Part shown: in pieces, positions 43,911-54,792 of the stretch
How the letters are laid out: each line of letters starts with the position of its first letter
Numbering within the stretch: the stretch's first letter is position 1
Assembly: GCA_963377175.1 (NCBI GenBank)
Contig: CAUJNA010003779.1
Span: 272,891-336,890, forward strand
DNA: 64,000 nt
Reading direction: 5' to 3'
Source of the DNA: Effrenium voratum
Taxonomy: Eukaryota; Sar; Dinophyceae; Suessiales; Symbiodiniaceae
The notes under the pieces: generated by a model
Databases searched by the model: none
Told to the model about the DNA's origin: nothing
What the model saw: only the letters and a program-made list of their open reading frames with translations
Made by a program: the position numbers and the translations under genes

Positions 43911-46900
43911 GACCCTTAGAGAACCTTCTCATGGCTGCGCAGGTCGTGGAGGTTGTGGTGGCACTTCTGGAGTGTTTTGGCTCCACAAGCCGCTTGGTCA
44001 ACACGGGCTACACCAGGTGTCATGATGAAAGTGGGTGTCCCAGGTATAACAATTCAAGCACAATATTGCAAAGAGAGCTCTAAAAGACACCGAGGGGTCT
44101 TCAAGAGGGCTTCTGCTTTGAGCTAGACCCTGTTCAAAGCAAATGAGAGCTTTTGTCGGCTTGCCAACCCTCGAGTGGGCATCAGTGAAAGTTCCGAACA
44201 ACTGGGGAAAAGCCCTGCCAGGTCACTTTCCTCCAACACCGCCTTTGGGCTCGGCTTCAGCGCTGGCGTGAAGGAGCCCTTGGAAGCTCTTCTCTCTGGC
44301 CGCGACTTCTCGGGCTGGATCTCCTTGAGCGCCAGCTTCTCTGCTGGCTCCACAACTAACTGGCGGCTCGCCCAGTCGGTTTCGTTGGGGTTCTCCATCA
44401 GTTCGGCCCGGCTTTTTTGATTCCGGATGAACTGTTTGGCGTGGCTTTTGTGTGCGACGCCCGTGACTTGCTTCTGTCGACGGGATGTGCTTCTCAGGCT
44501 TCTTGTGCTACTGCTACCTCTGTCTTTATGTCGGTTTGCTGAAGTCAACACTCGTTTGCCAGGTTGGTGTGAGCTTTGCGCCTGTCACAGCTTTGCATGA
44601 ACAAGTCGAGTGTGTTCGTAAGGCTGCGCAATGCCTGCTTCCCCATAGAGCTGAAGGCGAAAGGGGTTCCAACTTCAAGCAAAGAAGGGGTGGGTGAGAC
44701 TCAGGATTCCGGGCCAGGTGCTGTTACAGGGTGCTGTTGCAGGGTGCTGCTGCAGGCTGCAGCAGCTGCTGCCGGCAGGGTACTGTTGCAGGTTGCTGTT
44801 GGAGGGTGCTGCTGCATGCTTCAGGCCGAGACGGCAACACGGACTACTGAAAGAATGAAGGCGACTACGTCATCAGAGACCAGAGAATTCATACTTGGAG
44901 CAACCCGATGTGAAAGACCACAGCGTGAGAAGACCCGGCAAGGATGAACTCCACTTCTTGGGCAACCACCCGAACCTGACACGTCAAGAGCCACACGAGC
45001 AAGCTTGCGGCTACCTTGCTTGAAGCGACTCTGTGCTTTGATGTCATTAGTCCGGGTGGGTCCACTTCGGGTAGTTTCCAATACGTGGACCGCCTACACG
45101 GGGCTTCCTGGCCAGGGGGAACAGCGCCATACTCTGATCTTCAACGCGCTAGAGCAGGGCTGCCACTGTGACCCGTCACCAGGATTCCAACGCCGGTCAG
45201 TGCCGTGTTGGCTAGCTGATGCAAGGCGATGGCTGCAAGGGCTGTCGGAACACAATGGCGCGAGGCCACTTGAGCTTGCTTGCTCAGCGTGCAGACGCTG
45301 CGGAATCTCATCTACCAAGGCAGGGCTTAGGCGCTGGCACCAGGTATCACTGCCTCACACCGCGGCAAATCTTACGGCGCAGGGTCAAATGTACTTTGGC
45401 TGTGCGCTCTGCCAATTTGGTCAACATGACAGTAACGCGGGCCTTATGCACGAACTTCCTGTCAGTAGGGTTGTTGAGGGGCTGGTGTTTCGCATGCGTG
45501 GCGCATACCGCTGGCCCTAATTGTCCCAAAGGGCCGCGAGCTTACTACTCTGCAAGCATCAAGGAAAAGATACTGCGAACTACCGTTTCTACCCTGATCC
45601 ACGTTGATGAGACAGGGAAAGTGGCTGCAATGTCAGGGGGATGTTAATCTTGGGCTGGCGATATGTAATCCTTTGGCTCTTGCCACCAGTTGCAACGCGT
45701 GTTCCCTGGAGCTGGCAAATCCACGTAGGCCATGGGTTACATGGTGCGTTTCCATATCAGGCAGTTCTTGCGTCCCAGAACCGAGGTTGTGAAGGCCATG
45801 GGTTTACAGTGCCTTTCAGCCAGCTGTTCCTCTTGCCCAGGTGGTGGGCTGGAGCTGGGGCTTCCGCTTCCCTGGCCTGCGACTCTCTCCATGGATGCTC
45901 CCTTCACATCGCCGCCTCTTTGCTGGCACTGGGCCTGGCAGAGACCGCCCATAGCACTTTCTGCCCCTTCGGCAAGAAAGCCTTCGGCCTCGACTGCAGC
46001 CATTGCGCCGGCGGCTTGGCCGAAGTAGTCAGGTTCTGCCAAGCCAGGGAAAGCTGGGAAAACAATTGGTTCTGCCCCAAACCAGGCCATTCAACGTCCA
46101 GGGCCGGGTTGGATCGCGAGTCGAAAGACATGGATTGAACGCCTTAGCGGCCTGATGTTTCCCAAGTTGAGTCGTGGCCGTGACCGTGTGAATGTGTTTG
46201 GGAATGCGAATCTTCTCGACATGTTTGGTTTGCTTTTTGTATTTGTTCAAACCCAACCAAGCCGGCGCCCCCATTGTCAGAATTCTGGATCTTTTGCTAA
46301 AGCCCCCTTTTCCAGGCGATGCCCGCGCGCACCGTAAACCCAAAAGGGCGCCCAACTTTCACAGGTCCCACACATCCGTAGGGCTGAAGCAGCAGACAGC
46401 AGAGCGTTGCAAGTCAACTCTGTCAGCGAGGCGGGATTGTCCTTGCCCTGCCCTGGCAGGTTGGTCTGTCACACTCCTGTGCTGCGACTTTAACTTTGGC
46501 ACGGGTGCTACCAATTGTCGCTGACCGCAGCTGCGACCCTGTCCGCCAAAAGGCGCAAAGCAGCGAGGGCGTGCGATACTTTGCCACCAAAAGCTGCGTC
46601 CGCTTTGTTAAAAACTGGCAAGGACTGGTAATTTCTCGTCTGGTCCCTTTCCGTGTACTTCTTGTTTTGTTTCTCTATTTTTGCTCCCATCTTACGATAG
46701 TGTCACATTCGGTTCCTTCACTCGTTCTTTTGTGCTTTGTTTTTCTTTGATCGCCTGGTTCTTGGAACTTCATTTCTCCGGGTTGTTGGTTCTGTGTTGT
46801 TGTGCTGTTTGTTTTTTGGCTGAGCAAGTCAAAGCTTTGGTGCTGAGGATAGATTGTGTGCTGTGTTTTTGTTTGCTTCGTTTGTTTCTGTTTCGTGGTC

Positions 46901-47330
46901 TGTTGCTTTGTGGTGCCTGCGTTCTCTTCTTTGATATTCCCAGCATGTCGTTTACGAGTTGTTTCTGCGCTGTAACAGCGGACCTGCGTGATCGCATCGG
47001 CCGCATGGATAACAAAATGTATTGTTGTGCTGTTTGTTTTGGTTGTTTGTCGGTTTTGTGTTGTGTTGCTTTGCCTGTTTGGTGGGTTTTCTTTGCACGT
47101 GTTTTGCATTTGGTTTTCTGCGCTGAAGCATCGGACCTAAATGGCCGCATGGAGCAAAAATCTTCATTTTTGCCCCAGCAACACGTGAGCAACAAAAAAC
47201 AGGCGGCCATAAAATCATGTTTCTCCATTTTCTGTTTGGTGTTGACTCTTTACTTTTGTTTTTTAGATTGTAAAATTAAACAGCGGACCTGCACAATCGC
47301 AAATGGCCGCTTAAAAAGAACCAACAAAGG

Positions 47331-47339
47331 CACAAAAGG
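47331..47339. repeat. target-site duplication, left
   Basis: CACAAAAGG, repeated exactly at 48216-48224. A single copy is at the empty site in B1 (15538-15546). Confidence 0.9.
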
Positions 47340-48215
47340 GGCAGTGGGTCACTTAGGCGTCGCGCGAATGGTTCGCTTAGGGGTCGCGCAAATGGATCGC
47401 TCCGGGATCGCTTTTTGCAGAAGGCTTGTCGTGCATGCATGCGTGTTGACATGTATGCCTCGCGATGTATGTTTGTATTAATATGCGCGCATGTGTTTGC
47501 ATGTATGCGCTTGTCTGTGCTTGTTGGCGTGTATGTCTCATGACATATGTGGCGGGCATGTCTCATGACATATGCTACTATGTGTGCTGGCGAGTCCATG
47601 TATTATGTGGTTGTGTGCATGCGTGTTGACATGTATGCCCTGCGGCGTTGGGCTGGTTCAGTTGAGCGGGTGTGCTTATCATCCCCCCCCCACCCCACCC
47701 CACACCCCCAGAAAGAGATGAATTTGCTGGGATGAAGCAGTTCAGCGTGTGCTTATCATGCCCCCCCCCAGAACCATGATATTTTGTAATCCGGAACAAA
47801 AGCAGGCTGGTCTGCGGCAGTTGAGCGGGTGTGCTTACCATGCCCCCCCCCCCCAGAACCATGTTATTTTGTAATCCAGTAAAAGAGTTGAGCGGGTGTG
47901 GCACCCCTGAACCATGTTATTTTGTAATCCGGTAAAAGAGCAGGCTGGTCTGCAGCAGCTGAGCGGGTGTGCTTATCATGCCCCCCACCCACCCCCCCCC
48001 CCCCGTTATTTTGTAATCTGGTAAAGGAGCAGGCTGGTCTGCAGCAGTTGAGCGGGTGTGCTTATCACACCAACCCCCCCCCCTCCCCACCCCCGTCATC
48101 AATGAATGTGATCCCTAAGTGATCCGTGAATGTGATCCTCAAGTGAGCGTGTATCCCTAAGTGACCGTGATCCCTAAGTGAACCGTTTGAGCGATCCCTA
48201 AGTGACCTGTTTGCC
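47340..48215. mobile_element. non-autonomous DNA transposon (876 bp) with TIRs and 9-bp TSD
   Basis: The left end GGCAGTGGGTCACTTAGG and the inverted right end GGCAAACAGGTCACTTAGG match with one gap, and both ends are flanked by CACAAAAGG. The paralogous B1 locus is the uninterrupted site with one CACAAAAGG. Right subterminal DNA carries four ATCCCTAAGTGA repeats (48105-48205). The left end has diverged inverted counterparts. No transposase is encoded. A 9-bp duplication fits Mutator-like elements best; hAT (8 bp) or Merlin (8-9 bp) are alternatives. Confidence 0.85.
47640..48085. repeat. about 80-bp tandem repeat with poly-C inside the transposon
   Basis: Five to six units of TTGAGCGGGTGTGCTTATCA, a C-run of 8-14, ATGTTATTTTGTAATCCGGT and GAGCAGGCTGGTCTGCAGCA. 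Some units are truncated. Confidence 0.9.
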
Positions 48216-48224
48216 CACAAAAGG
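48216..48224. repeat. target-site duplication, right
   Basis: CACAAAAGG, identical to 47331-47339. Confidence 0.9.
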
Positions 48225-48942
48225 CTGCGAATGGCAAGATGATTCCGCACCTTCTAGGCGGACTTGCAACGCATAAGGCTTGTTGGTAAGTACGCACGCT
48301 GAAGAATACGATGTTTTTCTGTTGTTCCCCTGCGCAAAAAAATGACTTGCCGTGGAAAATAAAGTCTGGCTTCCATGCTCAAGAATGAGCCACTTCGCGC
48401 ATGCGTAGTGCAAAAGCTTTTGTCCAACGCGTCGCAAATTTGGGTGGACAATGCGTTACATCATCCAATTGTCCTCCAAACCCACTGATGTGCTCATTGT
48501 TAACAACTGGCGCTCATATCGGTTTCGTAGGCTCTCGAGGCTTATAGGTTTTTCTTGGCGCGCGGACTTCTAGGATTACTTTCTAGCTTCATTCAACACA
48601 GTTTGCTGAGAATTGTCTTTTACTTCACTGGCGTAGCGCTCCGCTCCTTTCATCGCAATACGATTTTTTCTTTTCCTCCTACTGCGGGGTTCGCTTCCGG
48701 CTTTAGTCTTAGTGATAAGACAGTAACCTGGCTGGTGCGGGCAGATCATTCTCCACCACGTTCTGTCACATGATTTTATTCTGGGATAACTGTGATGCAC
48801 TTGCTCTAAAACTTTTATCGCAGACTCTAAAGATTCGAAGATTTGTGTTGTTTCACATGCAAAAAACCTTTCTGGTCTTAGCTTCCTCTTCTTGTAGCCG
48901 ACTTCTTCCTTGTTTTGGGTGCTGCCCCCGGGCTTTTTCTGG

Positions 48943-51900
48943 TGTGGTGTCCTTGTGTTTTTTGCACGCCTTTTTGGTAACTTTACCGCAGCTGGGGCTG
49001 TGGTACGCTTTTTTCTTCTCTTTTTTTCATTTTCTTTGCATGCTGTAAGGTGCAATGTGGTGTCCTTGTGCTTTTTGCACGCCTTTTTGGTAACTTTACC
49101 GCAGCTGGGGCTGTGGTACGTTTTTTTCTTCTTTTTTCTTTTTCTTTGCATGCTGTAAGGTGCAATGTGGTGTCCTTGTGTTTTTTGCACGCCTTTTTGG
49201 TAACTTTACCGCAGCTGGGGCTGTGGTACGTTTTTTTCTTCTCTTTTTTTCTTTGTCTTTGCATGCTGTAAGGTGCAATGTGGTGTCCTTGTGTTTTTTG
49301 CACGCCTTTTTGGCAACTTTACCGCAGCTGGGGCTGTGGTACGTTTTTTGCTTCTCTTTTTTTCTTTTTCTTTGCATGCTGTAAGGTGCAATGTGGTGTC
49401 CTTGTGTTTTTTGCACCTCTTTTTGGTAACTTTACCGCAGCTGGGGCTGTGGTACGTTTTTTTCTTCTCTTTTTTTCTTTTTCTTTGCATGCTGTAAGGT
49501 GCAATGTGGTGTCCTTGTGTTTTTTGCACGCCTTTTTGGTAACTTTACCGCAGCTGGGGCTGTGGTACGTTTTTTTCTTCTCTTTTTTTCTTTGTCTTTG
49601 CATGCTGTAAGGTGCAATGTGGTGTCCTTGTGTTTTTTGCACGCCTTTTTGGCAACTTTACCGCAGCTGGGGCTGTGGTACGTTTTTTCTTCTCTTTTTT
49701 TCTTTTTCTTTGCATGCTGTAAGGTGCAATGTGGTGTCCTTGTGTTTTTTGCACGCCTTTTTGGTAACTTTACCGCAGCTGGGGCTGTGGTACGTTTTTT
49801 TCTTCTCTTTTTTTCTTTTTCTTTGCATGCTGTAAGGTGCAATGTGGTGTCCTTGTGTTTTTTGCACGCCTTTTTGGTAACTTTACCGCAGCTGGGGCTG
49901 TGGTACGTTTTTTCTTCTCTTTTTTTCTTTTTCTTTGCATGCTGTAAGGTGCAATGTGGTGTCCTTGTGTTTTTTACACGCCTTTTTGGTAACTTTTCCG
50001 CAGCTGGGGCTGTGGTACGTCTTTTTCTTCTTTTTTCTTTTTCTTTGCATGCTGTAAGGTACAATGTGGTGTCCTTGTGTTTTTTGCACGCCTTTTTGGT
50101 AACTTTACCGCATCTGGGGCTGTGGTACGTTTCTTTCTTCTCTTTTTTCTTTTTCTTTGCATGCTGTAAGGTGCAATGTGGTGTCCTTGTGTTTTTTGCA
50201 CGCCTTTTTGGAAACTTTACCGCAGCTAGGGCTGTGGTACGTTTTTTTCTTCTTTTTTTCTTTTTCTTTGCATGCTGTAAGGTGCAATGTGGTGTCCTTG
50301 TGTTTTGTGCACGCCTTTTTTGGTAACTTTACCGCAGCTGGGGCTGTGGTACGTTTTTTCTTCTCTTTTTCTTTTTCTTTGCATGCTGTAAGGTGCAATG
50401 TGGTGTCCCTGTGGTTTTTTGCACGCCTTTTTGGTAACTTTTCCGCAGCTGGGGCTGTGGTACGTTTTTTTCTTCTTTTTTCTTTTTCTTTGCATGCTGT
50501 AAGGTGCAATGTGGTGTCCTTGTGTTTTTTGCACGCCTTTTTGGTAACTTTACCGCAGCTGGGGCTGTGGTACGTTTCTTTCTTCTCTTTTTTTCTTTTT
50601 CTTTGCATGCTGTTAGGTACAATGTGCCCGCCTTTTTGGTAACTTTACCGCAGCTGGGGCTGTGGTACGTTTTTTTCTTCTCTTTTTCTTTTTCTTTGCA
50701 TGCTGTAAGGTGCAATGTGGTGTCCCTGTGGTTTTTTGCACGCCTTTTTGGTAACTTTTCCGCAGCTGGGGCTGTGGTACGTTTTTTTCTTCTTTTTTCT
50801 TTTTCTTTGCATGCTGTAAGGTGCAATGTGGTGTCCTTGTGTTTTTTGCACGCCTTTTTGGAAACTTTACCGCAGCTGGGGCTGTGGTACGTTTTTTTCT
50901 TCTTTTTTTCTTTTTCTTTGCATGCTGTAAGGTACAATGTGGTGTCCTTGTGTTTTTTGCACGCCTTTTTGGTAACTTTACCGCATCTGGGGCTGTGGTA
51001 CGTTTTTTTTCTTCTTTTTTCTTTTTCTTTGCATGCTGTAAGGTGCAATGTGGTGTCCTTGTGTTTTTTTACACGCCTTTTTGGTAACTTTACCGCAGCT
51101 GGGGCTGTGGTACGTTTCTTTCTTCTCTTTTTTGATTTTTTGTTTGCATGCTGTAAGGTACAATGTGGTGTCCTTGTGTTTTTTGCCCGCCTTTTTGGTA
51201 ACTTTACCGCAGCTGGGGCTGTGGTACGTTTTTTTCTTCTTTTTTCTTTTTCTTTGCATGCTGTAAGGTGCAATGTGGTGTCCTTGTGGTTTTTTGCACG
51301 CCTTTTTGGTAACTTTACCGCATCTGGGGCTGTGGTACGTTTCTTTCTTCTCTTTTTTCTTTTTCTTTGCATGCTGTAAGGTGCAATGGTGTCCTTGTGT
51401 TTTTTGCACGCCTTTTTGGTAACTTTACCGCAGCTGGGGCTGTGGTACGTTTTTTTCATCTTTTTTCTTTTTCTTTGCATGCTGTAAGGTGCAATGTGGT
51501 GTCCTTGTGTGTTTTGCACGCCTTTTTGGTAACTTTACCGCAGCTGGGGCTGTGGTACGTTTCTTTCTTCTCTTTTTGTCTTTTTCTTTGCATGCTGTAA
51601 GGTGCAATGTGGTGTCCTTGTGTTTTTTGCACGCCTTTTTGGTAACTTTGACGCATCTGGGGCTGTGGTACGTTTTTGTTCTTCTCTTTTTCTTTGCATG
51701 CTGTAAGGTGCAATGTGGTGTCCTTGTGTTTTTTGCACGCCTTTTTGGTAACTTTACCGCAGCTGGGGCTGTGGTACGTTTTTTTCTTCTCTTTTTTTCT
51801 TTTTCTTTGCATGCTGTAAGGTGCAATGTGGTGTCCTTGTGTTTTTTGCACGCCTTTTTGGTAACTTTACCGCATCTGGGGCTGTGGTACGTTTTTTTCT

Positions 51901-52150
51901 TCTCTTTTTTTCTTTTTCTTTGCATGCTGTAAGGTGCAATGTGGGGTCCCTGTGTTTTTTGCACGCCTTTTTGGTAACTTTACCGCAGCTGGGGCTGTGG
52001 TACGTTTTTTTCTCTTTTTTTCTTTTTCTTTGCATGCTGTAAGGTGCAATGTGGTGTCCTTGTGTTTTTTGCACGCCTTTTTGGTAACTTTTCCGCAGCT
52101 GGGGCTGTGGTACGTTTTTTTGTTCTCTTTTTTTCTTTTTCTTTGCATGC
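48943..52150 (+). repeat. 112-bp minisatellite, about 28 units (B2 only)
   Basis: Unit: GTGTCCTTGTGTTTTTTGCA, CGCCTTTTTGGTAACTTTAC, CGCAGCTGGGGCTGTGGTAC, a T/C-rich tract of variable length, and TTTGCATGCTGTAAGGTGCA. Variants recur at intervals (TTTCCGCAG, CCGCATCTG, GGAAACTTT), suggesting higher-order duplication. All frames of the minus strand stay open, so the long frames here are not genes. Confidence 0.97.
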
Positions 52151-52429
52151 AAAAGATGAAACACATCTGTTCATAAGCCATAGATCCCATACCCAAATGT
52201 TTTTTTACGGCAGTGCGAGCAATAAGCTTAAGGCTCGGGATTTACGCGTGCACCAGAAATCGAAGAAACATGCTGCAAATGAGTTTTGGATGGCGCTTAC
52301 TGTTGGTTGCCCAAGATAGTAGAGGAACCCAACTTGGAAACACATTTTGTTTTTGTTTTTGCATGGCGGCCATTTTGGCATCCGTGGGAACCTTAATCCT
52401 GGGCCGGAAGATCTGCAGCAATTTTTCAG

Positions 52430-52548
52430 CTGGGTGAAGCGCGAGATCAAGAGCGAGAAGATGCACGTTGAGGACACCACAAAGTTCAAAAGTGGAGGCA
52501 AAGTTATCTTAGACAGAGATTTGTTAAGAAGTTACAAGGATTGGCGTG
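52430..52548 (+). CDS. candidate internal exon, unit B2
   Basis: Paralogue of 16738-16856, same length and reading, AG before and GTGTCTG after. One synonymous difference by eye. Confidence 0.3.
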
Positions 52549-53938
52549 GTGTCTGTTCCTCAAGTGTCCAAAGCTTTTTTCCTTCCTCAGGGCAGTTGTT
52601 TTTTCCTTGGGACATCCCTATTTTGGCACTTGACTTACAGGCACCCAACTGTGTTTGGTGACGCGATTCGTACTTTGTGCACCGAGCGTTGCCGGGTCGG
52701 ATCCATCCCCTCACGCGTTGCTTGGGGCAACGGTGGGTTAGATGCCCCCAGAAAGATGTATTGACCGAAGCCCTTTCCGCTCCTTCGGAATTACAGGCTG
52801 CAAAAATTGTGTTGCTCCTGTATTGGTGCCATGCAACCCCAACCAGATGCTCGTGTAAAGCATGTTGGGTTTGCGCGAAAAGGTGCCTACTCGGACACCA
52901 ACCAGACCAACCGGATAGTTTGACGTGAGCACGCGAGCCATGCGTGGAGAACAGTGCAAGCATTGGCTCAGGAATAGTGACAATGCAAGATAAGGCAGCA
53001 CACAACATACTATGTTTTTTCTTTTAATGCTTGCTTGTGATTTTCGGTGAGGCTTGGATGCGTTTGAACAATTCTTTGAGACATCAGAATTCCAACAGTC
53101 CTTGCCTCACGCATTGCTTCCCTCCGAAAACAAGCTTATTCCGATGGGACAGACATTTTTCTGTTGTGTAGGGGCCGACAGAGGCGGGTGGTTCGTAGGA
53201 TTGCAAAGGCAAAAGGACAAACGTCAAAGAACTCCTTTCTTCTCGTCAGACGCAAAACAAATCGAGTGAAAACAAAGCGATCCGCTCCCCGAGTTGCGTC
53301 GCTTGCGCTTCGCAGCGGCCCTCGAGCCCTCGAGGCTCGGCTCTTGTGATGGAGCCAAGATTCGTAGCTTGCAAGTACCATACCGGGGTCATTGTTTTGA
53401 CGGTTTCTGGTGGTTATCAAAGTCACAAAATGGGGGTGTTTTTCCATTTAACCCAAGCACCAACTGACTTTGGTGGTGAAATAAAGAGGCCAGCCATAGG
53501 GACCATGATGCGAGAAAAGGACAGTAGTGCAAACACATGGCTTCGTCCCAGTGGGGTCCCTTCACTTGGAACGTGCCAGGTGTTTTCCACAACGGATGAG
53601 CTCTTCCGGGGCCCAGGCGCGCTTGCATCTTCGCCAGGCTGAAAGGGAGGAACCATTTCTTCATTTTTTTGGGCTGCGTGCAGAGTTTTTTTTTGGGGGC
53701 GGCCCTTTCACCTTTTTGTTTTTCTCCCAATTTTTCAGACATATGCAGAAGGCGGTGTTGCAGGGGCAGTATGTCTTTTGGGTTCCATGTCGGCGTTTCC
53801 AAGAATAGGGACTCCAAAACGGGTGTTTTGTTTTGGGGCTCCTTCAAACATCAAGCAAACAGGGCCTATCCAACCTGTACTTTTGTTTCGATTTTCCTCC
53901 ACGTGGTTGGTTTAATTCTTGCTCGCCCGCGATTTCAG

Positions 53939-54110
53939 CAACGAGGCCAGACCCGTCCTGGTCTTTTACCACATCCCCGGTGATGGCGACGAGGCTGGAT
54001 GGATCTGAGCACCTGATCTTTGCCAGCCGTCTAAAAACCAAGATGGAAGTTGTGAATTGGAGGTCTTCTTGTCTGGGTCCTGCCCTCCCCTAGCAATATG
54101 GAGGCTGTAA
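53939..54110 (+). pseudogene. candidate terminal exon, unit B2, with premature stop
   Basis: Paralogue of 18231-18402. The codon at 54006-54008 is TGA where B1 has CGA (18298-18300), cutting the frame after 22 codons. Confidence 0.35.
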
Positions 54111-54264
54111 ATCGAGTCGTCTTCCCTTCGTCCCTTCCCGTGACATTCCCTTTTCTATGGAATCCTTTTCATCGGCTAGGCGGAGATGCCCAATGCCTTC
54201 CCGGTGCTTTTGCCGGAGGGCAAGATCATGTTGAAGGAGACGGCCTTTCTTCTTTTCTAATTAT

Positions 54265-54725
54265 ATTTTTCCAGGTTTTCCCAGTTGTTTTTCATGTTTC
54301 CATTGTTTTTTTAGTTCTTCCCGGTAATCCCATTTTTTTTTTGTGTTTGGTTTCCATTTTTTTTTTTTTAAATGGTTCTTCCCGGTGATCCCAGTTTTTG
54401 TTTGGTGATTAGTTTCCATTTTTTTTGGTTCTTCCTGGTAATCCCAGTTTTTTTTTTGATTAGTTTCCATCATTTTTGTTTGGTTCTTCCCGGTAATCCC
54501 AGTTTTTGTTGTCTGATTTGTTTCCACCGTTTTTTTTTTGGGGTTCTTCCCGGTAATCCCATTTTTTGTTGTTTGTGATTAGTTCCATCGTTCTTTTTGG
54601 TTCTTCTCGCTAATCCCAGTTTTCTTTTTTTGATTAGTTTCCATCGTGTTTTTCTTGGTTCTTCCCGGTAATCCCAGTTTTTTGTGTGATTAGTTTCCAT
54701 CGTTTTTTTTGGGGTTCTTCCCGGT
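54265..54725. repeat. about 50-bp minisatellite, B2
   Basis: About nine units of the same repeat as 18540-19130. Confidence 0.9.
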
Positions 54726-54792
54726 TTTCTCCATGTCTTCTTTGCTGGTTTTCCTTCAGATTCCCCGAGTCTTCCTTGTCCCCCCCCCCCCC

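Larger units (their letters stand above)
43911..54792 (+). repeat. segmental duplication unit B, copy 2
   Basis: Collinear with 8901-19192. It lacks the 3-kb purine insert and the 92- and 100-base segments of B1. It carries the element 47340-48215 and the expanded array 48943-52150. It ends in the same poly-C (54780-54792), after which the two copies diverge completely. Confidence 0.95.

Noticed and set aside
46681..47481. 266-residue plus frame in B2
   Set aside because: Cys/Leu/Phe-rich translation of T/G-rich DNA. It is not maintained in B1 and runs into the transposon end.
49432..51519. Minus-strand frames up to 396 residues in the 112-bp array
   Set aside because: The unit lacks stops in all minus frames and its length is not a multiple of three. 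The translations are the same unit in shifting frames.
48943..52150. CRISPR-like array
   Set aside because: Units are contiguous with no unique spacers, in a eukaryotic context. The same applies to the 15-, 14- and 13-bp arrays.
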